DNA of 12,454 nt from JBOHNM01 sp050730675 (lineage in GTDB: Bacteria; Planctomycetota; Phycisphaerae; Phycisphaerales; UBA1924): the NCBI GenBank assembly GCA_050730675.1, contig JBOHNM010000122.1, positions 1 to 12,454 of the forward strand, given 5' to 3'. Position 1 is the stretch's first letter; each line of letters begins with the position of its first letter. Below are positions 5,905-12,454 of the stretch, piece by piece. The position numbers and the translations under genes were made by a program. The notes beneath the pieces were generated by a model, which worked only from the letters and a program-made list of their open reading frames with translations, was not told the origin of the DNA and searched no databases.

Positions 5905-6597
5905 CTATTTCCCCGTCCGCTCCACCAGCGCCAGCCACTCCAGATTCCCCGATTTCCCGTCGCCCCCGCGGATCGGCGACCTCGTCAGCCCCAGGCATTT
6001 CGCCCCGAACTGCGGCATCTGCTCCGCCACGCGCTTGGCCACCATCTCGGCAATGTCATCCCGCAGCACGCCCGCCCGCAGGTACGCCTGTTTTTCCGCC
6101 GCGCTCGCCTCGTAGTGCGGCTTGATCAGTGTCACGATCCGCCCGCCCGGCGTCAGCCACCCCAACGCCGCCGGAATGCACAGCCGCTGCGGCGTCCAGC
6201 TCATGTCCACCGTGATGACATCCAGCGGCCCCAGCGCCGCCAGGTCCGCGTGCAGCGCGTTGGTCCGCTCCATCACCTTCACCCGCGCGTCGTTGCGCAG
6301 CTTCCAGTCCAGCACGCCGTAGCCCGTATCGATCGACGCCACGCTCTTGGCCCCGTGCCGCAGCAGCGACTCGGTAAAGCCCCCCGTCGCGCACCCGAAA
6401 TCCGCGCACACCTGCCCCGTCACATCCAGCTTGAACTCCGCAAGCCCATGGTCCATCTTGTGCCGCCCGCGCGACACCGGCCGCTCGCTCGGCGGCACCT
6501 CCGGCACCGGCGCCCGCGGGTTCGGCGCAGCCGGCGGCCGCGGCGTCGAACAGTTGACCGTTCCGATCTTCTCAAAGGGTGGGCGGCGGCTCGACAC
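5905..6597 (-). CDS. TlyA/FtsJ-type RNA methyltransferase lacking the S4 domain
   Basis: The 230-residue protein is a SAM-dependent Rossmann methyltransferase of the TlyA family (2'-O-methylation of rRNA). Visible are PVSRGRHKM (40-48), SAM motif I ADFGCATGGFTESL (65-78), GYGVLDWKLRND (92-103, nearly invariant in TlyA), VDMSW (130-134), LIKPHYE (157-163) and GNLEWLALVE (217-226). The K-D-K-E catalytic set of the RrmJ/TlyA group is present as Lys47, Asp131, Lys159 and Glu220. Family members of ~250-270 residues begin with an S4 RNA-binding domain; here residues 1-40 are a Pro-rich tail with no S4 sequence, so RNA recognition must differ or use a partner. The GTG at 6597 is preceded by AGGGG with 6-base spacing, inside the end of lpxI. 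The two genes are 3 bases apart and very likely translationally coupled. Confidence 0.88.
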   Translation of the reverse strand: MSSRRPPFEKIGTVNCSTPRPPAAPNPRAPVPEVPPSERPVSRGRHKMDHGLAEFKLDVTGQVCADFGCATGGFTESLLRHGAKSVASIDTGYGVLDWKLRNDARVKVMERTNALHADLAALGPLDVITVDMSWTPQRLCIPAALGWLTPGGRIVTLIKPHYEASAAEKQAYLRAGVLRDDIAEMVAKRVAEQMPQFGAKCLGLTRSPIRGGDGKSGNLEWLALVERTGK

Positions 6598-6600
6598 GGC

Positions 6601-7482
6601 TTACCCCTGCCCCGCCGGGATGCCCACGATGCACACCCCAAGCTCGTCGGCCTTGGCAATGCACTGGACCTTGTCAACCATGATCACCTCGCCCGCCGCC
6701 AGCGCCAAGCAGACGCCGCCGTGCTTGGCCAGGTTCTCGATCGTCGTGACGCCCACCGTCGGGACATCCGAGCGCCGGTCGTGACCGACGCGCGCCCCCT
6801 TGCACAGCGTCCACCCCTTCCGGGCCAGCGTCCCCGCCCGCTCGATCATCTTGTCCGTCCCCTCGATCCCCTCCACCGCGATGATGTCCCGCTGCCGCAC
6901 CGCCAACGTCTGGCCAATGTCCAGACGCAGCAACTCCTGCAGCAGCGGCCACGCGAACTGGATCTCCGCCCGCACCGCCGCCGACGGTTCGCGCACCGTC
7001 ATCACGCCGTTGCCGGCCATCTGGTCTGGGATCGGATGGGTCGAGTCGATCAGATGCACGCCGTCACGCTCCAGCTCCCGCGCCACCGCCGCTAGCATGG
7101 CGTGCGAACGGCGATCGTGCCGCAACTGCTTGAACCACAGCACCACCGTCCGGTAGTCCGGGATGTTCCGGAACATCCGCAGCGGGTCGAACATGACCTT
7201 GGCCTTGTCCACACGGCCGACCATGATCGCGTGCGCCACGCCCTTGGACCGCAGCACCCGCCCCCACGTCCCCACCCGCAGTAGGCCGACCTTCTGGAAC
7301 GAGTCGCACAGCGCCGGCAACGTGGGGTCAAAGTGCTCCCCCAGACCCAGCGCATGCACCGGGTGCCCGCTCTTGCGCAGCCCCTCGGCGATGATGATGG
7401 GCAGCCGCCCTCCCCCGGCGATCAATCCGATCGGCGTGGGAGGCCTTGGCGGGTCGGGCAGGATGGTGAGGGCGCCGGTCAT
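6601..7482 (-). CDS. lpxI: UDP-2,3-diacylglucosamine pyrophosphatase LpxI
   Basis: LpxI hydrolyses UDP-2,3-diacylglucosamine to lipid X and UMP, the fourth step of lipid A synthesis, replacing LpxH in many bacteria. The 293-residue length is somewhat above the usual ~270-280. Signature blocks are GLIAGGGRLP (19-28) at the N-terminal domain, and in the C-terminal domain LAVRQRDIIAVEGIEGTDKM (193-212) and the run from GHDRRSDVPTVG (233-244) to TIENL (247-251), which includes the conserved Asp region known to matter for catalysis in Caulobacter LpxI. It is cytosolic, membrane-associated at most. Its presence implies the cell makes lipid A and hence has an outer membrane. Other lpx genes are not in the window; the partner here is the TlyA-like gene. 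The ATG at 7482 has no good Shine-Dalgarno. Confidence 0.93.
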   Translation of the reverse strand: MTGALTILPDPPRPPTPIGLIAGGGRLPIIIAEGLRKSGHPVHALGLGEHFDPTLPALCDSFQKVGLLRVGTWGRVLRSKGVAHAIMVGRVDKAKVMFDPLRMFRNIPDYRTVVLWFKQLRHDRRSHAMLAAVARELERDGVHLIDSTHPIPDQMAGNGVMTVREPSAAVRAEIQFAWPLLQELLRLDIGQTLAVRQRDIIAVEGIEGTDKMIERAGTLARKGWTLCKGARVGHDRRSDVPTVGVTTIENLAKHGGVCLALAAGEVIMVDKVQCIAKADELGVCIVGIPAGQG

Positions 7483-7500
7483 GGGCTCGGACAGACGGCC

Positions 7501-7530
7501 ATTCTATCGACGCAACATGCGGATTTGCAA
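7501..7530 (-). promoter_or_regulatory. Putative sigma70-type promoter of lpxI
   Basis: On the minus strand TTGCAA (7525-7530) and TAGAAT (7501-7506) are 18 bp apart, matching consensus at 4 and 5 of 6 bases. Transcription would begin about 10-12 bases before the lpxI ATG at 7482. The element overlaps the proposed ATG of the divergent small gene (7517), which is one reason to doubt that start. Confidence 0.5.
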
Positions 7531-7816
7531 TGCTTCACGTCTCCGTGCCGATGCACCACCCGTGCCCGACCGCGAAGACACCGTCGAACTCTCCTCCAGT
7601 GCCGCCACAGATCGGCCATCGTCCGACGCTCCCGCCGAGGGCGGCCGCCCCTACCTGCGCCTCTACTTCCGCTGCTCAAACCAGTATGTCCGTGCCTATC
7701 GCAACGCCGCCGGCGAGTCCTACCTCGGCCGCTGCCCCACCTGCGGCAAGACCATCAGCTTCGCCGTCGGCCCCGGCGGCACCAGCGAGAGATTCTTCCA
7801 GGTGAGCTGTCGGTAA
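7517..7816 (+). CDS. Small four-cysteine (possible zinc ribbon) protein, function unknown
   Basis: I do not recognise a named family. Read from the ATG at 7517 it has 99 residues; a GTG at 7562 would give 84. Neither has a Shine-Dalgarno, and the ATG sits inside the lpxI promoter candidate, so the GTG is a real alternative. Residues ~20-43 are acidic and Ser/Ala-rich and look disordered. The compact part begins at RPYLRLYFRC and holds Cys53, Cys73, Cys76 (CPTC) and Cys98, spaced like a small zinc-binding ribbon, together with YVRAYRN, GRCPTCG and VGPGGT. The last motif and the Cys pattern recall short conserved hypothetical proteins of planctomycetes, but I cannot verify this. It is probably cytosolic. 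The next gene starts 60 bases downstream on the same strand. Confidence 0.7.
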   Translation: MRICNASRLRADAPPVPDREDTVELSSSAATDRPSSDAPAEGGRPYLRLYFRCSNQYVRAYRNAAGESYLGRCPTCGKTISFAVGPGGTSERFFQVSCR

Positions 7817-7864
7817 CACCAGTGGGGGGCGCAAGTGGATGACGGAATCCTCCGCGCCGTTTGC

Positions 7865-7870
7865 TACAGT
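7865..7870 (+). promoter_or_regulatory. Possible extended -10 element for a leaderless transcript
   Basis: TGC-TACAGT (7862-7870) is an extended -10-like sequence, the hexamer matching consensus at 4 of 6 bases. It ends 6 bases before the ATG at 7877, the same geometry as at the deaminase gene, so the mRNA would start at the AUG. No Shine-Dalgarno is present at this gene. No good -35 is seen, as is allowed with an extended -10. Confidence 0.3.
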
Positions 7871-7876
7871 CACCCC

Positions 7877-8467
7877 ATGAGCAGATTCGGGATGAGCGGT
7901 TACGAACTCGGCCGGCCGACGCGCCGCTGCGCCTCCACCGGGCGCGAGCTGGCAGTAGGGGAGGCGTACATCGCCGTCCTTGTCGATCACGACGGCTCGC
8001 CCAAGCCCGCGCGCCTCGACTACTCCGTGCAGGCGTGGACCGAGGGGCGCCGCCCGGTCTCCGACGACCGCCTCATCGGCTCCTGGAAGACCGTTGTCCA
8101 CGCCGCCGGCGACAAGCCCAAGCCCATCCTCGACGACGAGACCATGCTCGAGCTCTTCGACGCCACCGCCGGCGACAAACGCCGCGCCGGCCTGCGACTC
8201 GTCCTCGCGCTCATGCTCATCCGCCGCCGCGTCCTCGCCCACGAGGGCAACCGCGGCTCGGCCATGCTCGTCCGCATCCGTGGCACCCCCCGCGCCAACG
8301 GCGCCGAGATCATCGAAGTCCCCGACCCCGGCCTCGACGAGAGCACGCTCGCCGAAGTCATCATGGAGATGGAGTCCCTCGCCGGCGGCGAGCCCGCGAC
8401 CCCCGACGCGGCTCCGACCGAACACGATGTTGTGGTGCAGCCGTCGCCCCAGGGCTCGCCCGCATGA
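7877..8467 (+). CDS. Hypothetical protein, first gene of a putative envelope operon
   Basis: No named domain is recognised. The 196-residue protein is soluble, without signal peptide or membrane segment. The N-terminal part has RRCASTGRELAVGEAYIAVLV (residues ~11-31), in which a C-x-x-[ST]-G-R-x-L-x-x-G-E-x-Y pattern resembles the start of treble-clef or zinc-like folds but with only one Cys. The middle (~80-118) has an acidic then basic helix pair (ETMLELFDATAGDKRRAGL, then a hydrophobic LVLALMLIRRRVLAHEG). The last ~45 residues are acidic and Pro-rich. I chose the ATG at 7877 instead of 7835 because it follows the extended -10-like sequence directly and the upstream residues are not protein-like. 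Its TGA overlaps the ATG of the lipoprotein gene (ATGA), which implies coupled translation and a shared task. Confidence 0.75.
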   Translation: MSRFGMSGYELGRPTRRCASTGRELAVGEAYIAVLVDHDGSPKPARLDYSVQAWTEGRRPVSDDRLIGSWKTVVHAAGDKPKPILDDETMLELFDATAGDKRRAGLRLVLALMLIRRRVLAHEGNRGSAMLVRIRGTPRANGAEIIEVPDPGLDESTLAEVIMEMESLAGGEPATPDAAPTEHDVVVQPSPQGSPA

Positions 8468-9414
8468 CCCGCCCCCGGCGGCTCCATCGTGGCATCTACA
8501 CGCTCCTCGGCCTCCTCGCCGCCGGTGCCCTGTCCGCCTGCGCTTCTCAATCCGAGCCCGCCCCCAAGCCGGCCAATCCCGAACCCGTCATCAAACTCCC
8601 CCCCGCCCCGCCCTATGCCGAAGTCGCCAGGGCCTACAACCAGCGCATCGCCGGCCTCACCCAGATGCGCGGCTCCGCCGTCGTCCGCATCGACTACGTC
8701 AACGAAAAGGGCGACCGCGAGCGCACCCAGGGCGAAGGGCTCATCCAGATCGTCACCCCCGACCGCCTCGCTCTCGGCATCGGCAAGGTCAGCACCACCC
8801 TTTTCTGGCTCGGCTCCGACGACAAACGCTACTGGTGGTTCGACCTTACCGGCGACACCCGCGTCGCCTTTGTCGGCACCCACGACCGCTTCGACCCGGA
8901 ACTGGGTCAGCGCCTCGGCATCGTCGCCCCCCCGCGCGACCTCATCCGGCTCCTCTCGGTCCTCCCGCTCCCCGAGGGTCCCAAGGCCGGCCGCACCGAT
9001 CGTTCGAGCGACGGCGCCTACGTCGGCGTTTTCCTCCCCCTCGCCGCCGGCGGCACCCAGCGCTTCTGGCTCGACCCCAACGACTACTTCCCCAAGCAGG
9101 TCGACCTGCTCGACGCCTCCGGCGCTTGCACCCTCCGAGCCAAGCTCGAACGCCCGGTGATGGTGACCACCTCCACCGGAGGCAATCTCCCGCGCCTCCC
9201 CGGCCGCATCACGATCCACCACCTCGCCAGCAACGCCCTCTTCATCCTCGACCTCGACGACCTCACCGACGGCAAGGACAGGATCTCCCCCAAGGCCTTC
9301 GAGTTCGATGAACTCGTCAAGACCTTCCACCCCGACAAGATCGTCAACCTCGACGAGCGCTCGCGCCCGCCGGCCACGCCCTCAACTCCCCCAGCCCCCG
9401 CGCCGCGCCCCTAG
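8464..9414 (+). CDS. Lipoprotein of unknown function, LolA/LolB-like fold suspected
   Basis: The 316-residue product has a clear lipoprotein signal: RPRRLHRG, a hydrophobic stretch (11-22) and lipobox LSAC with Cys26 as the lipidated residue; Ala at +2 does not signal inner-membrane retention by the E. coli rule. A Pro-rich linker (28-50) leads to a beta-rich domain: AYNQRIAGLTQMRGSAVVRIDY, a GLIQIVTPDRLALGIGK strand pair, TLFWLGSDDKRYWWFDL and later RFWLDPNDYFPKQVDLLD. Amphipathic strands framing a cavity and the 'what molecule does it hold' layout recall LolA/LolB or DUF4292-type lipoprotein carriers, but this is a weak, by-eye comparison. The C-terminal ~25 residues are Pro-rich. It starts on the overlapping ATGA of the previous gene and ends 12 bases before the RDD-protein gene, so the three are almost certainly co-transcribed. 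Confidence 0.8.
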   Translation: MTRPRRLHRGIYTLLGLLAAGALSACASQSEPAPKPANPEPVIKLPPAPPYAEVARAYNQRIAGLTQMRGSAVVRIDYVNEKGDRERTQGEGLIQIVTPDRLALGIGKVSTTLFWLGSDDKRYWWFDLTGDTRVAFVGTHDRFDPELGQRLGIVAPPRDLIRLLSVLPLPEGPKAGRTDRSSDGAYVGVFLPLAAGGTQRFWLDPNDYFPKQVDLLDASGACTLRAKLERPVMVTTSTGGNLPRLPGRITIHHLASNALFILDLDDLTDGKDRISPKAFEFDELVKTFHPDKIVNLDERSRPPATPSTPPAPAPRP

Positions 9415-9426
9415 GCTCTCGTCTTG

Positions 9427-11160
9427 ATGCGAACGCTCCGATTCCACCCCACACTCGCGGCCGCGGCGTTCGCGCTGCTCGGCCTCATCGCGCCGTGTTC
9501 AGCGCAGCAGATCGGCCCCGCCAACGCCGCACTCCCCGCCGCCGGCGCAGCCCGCACCGAGCGCACCGACCGCGACCTGCGCACCGGCCAGGGATGGGTC
9601 ATCCTCGCCGACGCCGACGGCCGCGGTGGGGGGGCTGAACTGCACCACGCCCCGCCCGAGGACGCCACGCGCAAGGTCACTGCCGCCACACTGCGTCCCG
9701 TCGCGCCGCTCACGGCCCGTCCCGAGTTCATGGCCGCCATCGGCGACCGCGTCTATCTCGCCACCGGCCAGCGAATCTCCAGCGTCCGCGCCTTCCGCAT
9801 CACCGGCCCCGGCGGGTGGGACTACCTCCCCAGAAACGACACCGTCTCCGAGCCGCCCCTGCCCGACAACTCGACGATCCTTGGCCTCGCCGGCTCACCC
9901 TTCGGTCCCGCGGCCCTCACCCGCTCCCCCGCCGGCGAATTCGACCTTCAGATACTCGGCGACGACGGCTGGCTCCGCGCACCGCTCCCGACTCTGCCGC
10001 GTTCGGCGACGCTCCAGCTCCTCGGCACTCCCGGCGGCCTGCGCCTGCTCGAGCAGCCGGCCACCGGCCCCGTCCGCATCTGGGACGGCAAAGTCACCGT
10101 GGAGCGCGGAGCAGACCCCGGCCCGGACGATTCCTCTCGCTCCGCCGGCAAGGCCTCGATCGAATGGAAGCCCGCTGGTGAATTCGCCCTTCCCCCCGAA
10201 CTCGTCCGCTCCGGCGACGCCCGTCCTCTCGCCTGGCGCGCCGCCACCATCGACCGGGCCCTCGTCGTCTGGGCCCACCACGGCACGGAATTGTTGATCT
10301 GGGCCGCCCACGCCGGCCGCCTCGTCCCCGTGCAGACCGTCCCCGGCGTCCCCGACGCCTTCGCCGTCCTGCCGCTGGTTGACGACGGCCTCCTCCGCAT
10401 CTACTGGGTCGATCGCCCCGCCGGTCGTGCCGTGGCCGTCACCCCCGCCGCACGCACGGCCATCGATGCCGCCACCGTCCAGGTCCGCGAGGTCTCCACC
10501 TCCACCGGCCGCCTTCTCTACTCCGGCGGCCTCAAGGTCGGCGGCATCATCTCCCACACCGATTTCACCCTCCTCACCCTCGGCCTCTGCGCCGCCATGA
10601 GCGCGGCTCTCATCTTCATCGTCCGCGGCGGCCCGCGCCCGCCCATCGTCCTCCCCGACGGCGCGGCCCTCGCGCCCCCCGGTCGGCGCCTTGTCGCCTG
10701 GTTCCTCGACTTCGTGCCCGCCGTCGTCGCCTGCGGCATTGTTTTCAATCTCGCCCCCTCCGCCGTCATCGCCGGGTTCGTCACCGGCGACGGTGAGTAC
10801 GGCGCGATCCCGCTCCTGGTCGCCCTCGCCATCGCCGCCGCCCACTCGGCCATCTGCGAAGCCGTCTGGGGTCGCTCCCTCGGCAAGCTCCTGATGGGCC
10901 TCGATGTCGTCGCTATGCAGCGCGTGCCTGCTTCGACCGAAGGCGAATCGGCCAAGACCGATGCCGCCCCAGCCGCCGGCTCGGTCCGCGTCACCGAGCC
11001 GTTCGTCTGGCAGGCCGTTGTCCGCTCGGCCATCCGCTTCCTCCTCTTCCCGCTCGCCGGCCTACTCCTCATGGACCCAAACTGGCGTCACCCCGGGGAT
11101 ATTCTCGCCCGCACCGTGGTTATCGAGCGTGCCGAGGAACCCGACGAGCCGGAAGAGTGA
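9427..11160 (+). CDS. Secreted beta-rich domain fused to a C-terminal RDD membrane domain
   Basis: The 577-residue protein starts with a Sec signal peptide (hydrophobic 9-22, likely cut after CSA, residue 26). Residues ~27-375 are extracytoplasmic and rich in beta-like repeats with Trp/Gly turns (GGWDYLP, DGWLRAPLP, VRIWDGK), suggesting a beta-propeller, though no family is recognised. A TM segment lies at ~379-398, then a basic stretch, then an RDD domain (~418-570): GRRLVAWFLDF, a second and third hydrophobic segment, the family motif GRSLGKLLMGLDVV, and a final pair of segments ending WRHPGDILARTVV. RDD proteins are small membrane proteins of mostly unknown, possibly transport, role; an N-terminal sensor-like domain of this size is uncommon. 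I chose the ATG at 9427; a TTG lies 3 bases earlier. The C-terminal tail is acidic. Confidence 0.85.
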   Translation: MRTLRFHPTLAAAAFALLGLIAPCSAQQIGPANAALPAAGAARTERTDRDLRTGQGWVILADADGRGGGAELHHAPPEDATRKVTAATLRPVAPLTARPEFMAAIGDRVYLATGQRISSVRAFRITGPGGWDYLPRNDTVSEPPLPDNSTILGLAGSPFGPAALTRSPAGEFDLQILGDDGWLRAPLPTLPRSATLQLLGTPGGLRLLEQPATGPVRIWDGKVTVERGADPGPDDSSRSAGKASIEWKPAGEFALPPELVRSGDARPLAWRAATIDRALVVWAHHGTELLIWAAHAGRLVPVQTVPGVPDAFAVLPLVDDGLLRIYWVDRPAGRAVAVTPAARTAIDAATVQVREVSTSTGRLLYSGGLKVGGIISHTDFTLLTLGLCAAMSAALIFIVRGGPRPPIVLPDGAALAPPGRRLVAWFLDFVPAVVACGIVFNLAPSAVIAGFVTGDGEYGAIPLLVALAIAAAHSAICEAVWGRSLGKLLMGLDVVAMQRVPASTEGESAKTDAAPAAGSVRVTEPFVWQAVVRSAIRFLLFPLAGLLLMDPNWRHPGDILARTVVIERAEEPDEPEE

Positions 11161-11172
11161 CACGCGGCCGCC

Positions 11173-11188
11173 CCGGGCTTCAGCCCGG
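11173..11188 (+). other. GC-rich hairpin after the RDD gene, no T-run
   Basis: CCGGGC (11173-11178) and GCCCGG (11183-11188) flank TTCA, forming a 6-bp stem 12 bases after the RDD stop. No run of T follows, so it is not a standard intrinsic terminator. It may be an mRNA-stabilising or processing hairpin, or a weak pause, between the RDD and TPR genes. Confidence 0.4.
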
Positions 11189-11274
11189 TTCAGCCGATTC
11201 CCGATAACACCTCCGTCGGACCTCGCGCGGCAACTGCGCCCGCGAGTAACCGCCATTCCGGAGCACGCCCACCC

Positions 11275-12454
11275 TTGGCCGAGGCCTCGACCCAACCCGC
11301 CCCCGCGACGCCCGCACCCGCCAAGCCCGCGCCGCGCGCAAAGATCCGCTCCAACATCGACTGGAGCGCCGTCTGGCCTGTCCCACTCCTTGCCCTCTCG
11401 CTCGCGCTCCTCGCTGGCGGTGTCGCCACGGCCGTCGTCCGCGCCCCGCGCGCCGACCCCGCCGCGCCGCTGAAGTTCGCTAAGGAAGAGATGGAAGAGG
11501 GCAAGTTCCGCGACGCCCTTGAGACCCTCAACGACAAGATCGTCCCGGTGATGAACAAGGGGCTCCTCGGCCCCGATCAGGAGCGCGAGTTCTATCTCCT
11601 CCGTGCCCAATCGCTCTTCCTGGGTCAGCAGCAGGCGGGCATCAACCAGGAAGACAACAACCGCGAGGTCATCAAGGCCTACCGCCAGGTCGAGAAAATG
11701 GGCGGGGCCCTCGAGCCCGCCGACACGGGCCGGCTCGCCAGCGCCTTCACCGCCCTCGGCGACACCGAGCAGGCCCTCGAACTCATCCGCCTCCTCCCGC
11801 CCAGCGAGGCCGCACGCCGTCTTCAACTCACCGAGCGGATCATCGAGCGCAACCTCGCCGCCAAGGACCTCCGTTACGACCAGACCCTCGAACTCCTCGG
11901 CGAGCTTCTGGAGATGCCCGACCTCCCCGTCGAGCGCAAGGCCTGGGCCACCGCGCGCCAGGCCGAGCTGCGCCTGGCGATGAACTACTCGCAGGAAGCC
12001 ATCGCCCGCCTCCTCCGCGCACTGCCGCGCTTCGAGAACCTCCACGGCGAGGCCAAGGCCGAGCTCCTCTACCTCCTCGGCAAGGGCTATTTCCAGGTCA
12101 ACGAGTTCGCCCTCGCTGCTCAGCACCTTGAGAGCGCCGAGCGCGACCTGTCCCCGCAGAGCGAGATGCTCGGTGAGACCGGCGTCATGCTCGCCCGCAT
12201 CCTGATGAGCGAGAACAAGCCCGAGGAGGCCCTCGAGCGCTTCGCCACCATCGCAGCCAACTACCCCGACGCCAAGGCCTGCCTCCCCGCCCTCGTCGGC
12301 GCGGCCAGCGCCTCGGCTATCCGCGAGGACCACGAGGGCGCCGCCAAGTACTTTCAGCAGGCGATCGAGGCCGCCGGCAAGGGCCCGATGCGCCGCGATG
12401 TCACCCTCGAGACAATCTCCGCGGGCCTGCTCGAACTCTGGGCCGACCGCTACC
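11275..12454 (+). CDS. Membrane-anchored TPR protein, 3' end outside the window
   Basis: At least 393 residues are visible and the frame is open to the right edge. From the TTG start, residues 1-24 are Ala/Pro-rich and end in a basic KPAPRAKIR, a single TM spans ~33-55 (PVPLLALSLALLAGGVATAVV), and the rest is helical repeats of TPR type: FAKEEMEEGKFRDALETL, the pair GRLASAFTALGDTEQALELI, ELLYLLGKGYFQVNEFALAAQHL, MLARILMSENKPEEALERFATI and AAKYFQQAIEAAG. The topology is an inner-membrane anchor with a periplasmic TPR scaffold for protein-protein contacts. No ATG or GTG occurs in frame between the RDD stop and the TM, so TTG at 11275 is the only common start; GGAG at 11258-11261 is 13 bases upstream, a poor spacing. 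A frameshift or a rare start cannot be excluded. Same strand as and 114 bases after the RDD gene. Confidence 0.85.
   Translation, partial: MAEASTQPAPATPAPAKPAPRAKIRSNIDWSAVWPVPLLALSLALLAGGVATAVVRAPRADPAAPLKFAKEEMEEGKFRDALETLNDKIVPVMNKGLLGPDQEREFYLLRAQSLFLGQQQAGINQEDNNREVIKAYRQVEKMGGALEPADTGRLASAFTALGDTEQALELIRLLPPSEAARRLQLTERIIERNLAAKDLRYDQTLELLGELLEMPDLPVERKAWATARQAELRLAMNYSQEAIARLLRALPRFENLHGEAKAELLYLLGKGYFQVNEFALAAQHLESAERDLSPQSEMLGETGVMLARILMSENKPEEALERFATIAANYPDAKACLPALVGAASASAIREDHEGAAKYFQQAIEAAGKGPMRRDVTLETISAGLLELWADRY

Noticed and set aside
8020..9330. A 436-codon open frame on the minus strand opposite the hypothetical and lipoprotein genes
   Set aside because: It is antisense to two genes with clear start-stop coupling and a lipobox; its translation is Gly/Glu/Asp/Val-rich low complexity, the usual shadow of GC-rich third codon positions.
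9895..10845. A 316-codon minus-strand frame opposite the RDD-protein gene
   Set aside because: Translation is almost all Gly, Glu, Asp and Ala, mirroring the plus-strand codon bias; no domain or start signal.
11062..12333. A 423-codon open frame on the minus strand opposite the TPR gene
   Set aside because: The plus-strand frame has a TM segment and TPR repeats and is open to the window edge; the antisense product is a Leu/Glu/Gly/Val-rich shadow without domains.
1..12454. Defence island, prophage, toxin-antitoxin or biosynthetic cluster
   Set aside because: No nuclease, helicase, integrase, transposase, toxin pair or synthase is encoded; the recognisable genes are housekeeping, signalling and envelope genes.

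Overview
The window is strongly GC-rich bacterial DNA with compact, mostly chromosomal-style gene packing. The gene set (a glycine-rich RRM protein, LpxI, an S4-less TlyA-like methyltransferase, a Cache-HAMP-PP2C phosphatase, many proteins with Pro/Ala-rich linkers, several genes without a clear Shine-Dalgarno) suggests a Gram-negative member of the Planctomycetota, perhaps Phycisphaerae-like. That placement is inference from gene content and was not tested. I see no tRNA, rRNA, CRISPR array, transposase or integrase, and no gene is visibly broken. The first and last genes are cut by the window edges.

Layout. 1-348 (+) is the C-terminal end of a plant-type ferredoxin/flavodoxin-NADP+ reductase. 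It converges, with stop codons 3 bases apart, on a PilZ-plus-J-domain fusion (352-1062, -), which lies downstream of an exported MsrA (1216-1908, -). A 223-bp divergent region then leads to a glycine-rich RRM RNA-binding protein (2132-2485, +) with a promoter-like sequence, a folded 5' leader ending exactly at the AUG, and a textbook intrinsic terminator. A yeast-type cytosine deaminase (2575-3036, +) follows and converges on a YhhQ-type queuosine-precursor transporter (3040-3798, -).

3040-7482 is a minus-strand block. In transcription order it runs lpxI (lipid A synthesis), a TlyA/FtsJ-type RNA methyltransferase 3 bases behind it, then after a gap with its own promoter-like sequence a membrane Cache-HAMP-PP2C phosphatase, then the queuosine-precursor transporter. 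From 7517 to the right edge all genes are on the plus strand: a small four-cysteine protein, a conserved-looking hypothetical, an outer-membrane-type lipoprotein whose start overlaps the previous stop (ATGA), a secreted-domain/RDD membrane protein 12 bases later, and a membrane-anchored TPR protein that runs off the end. The last four look like one envelope-related operon of unknown job.

No known defence or mobile system is present. The most interesting items are the leader of the RRM gene, in which two helices totalling 17 pairs would bury the ribosome-binding region; the PilZ-J fusion; and the lipoprotein/RDD/TPR operon of unassigned function.
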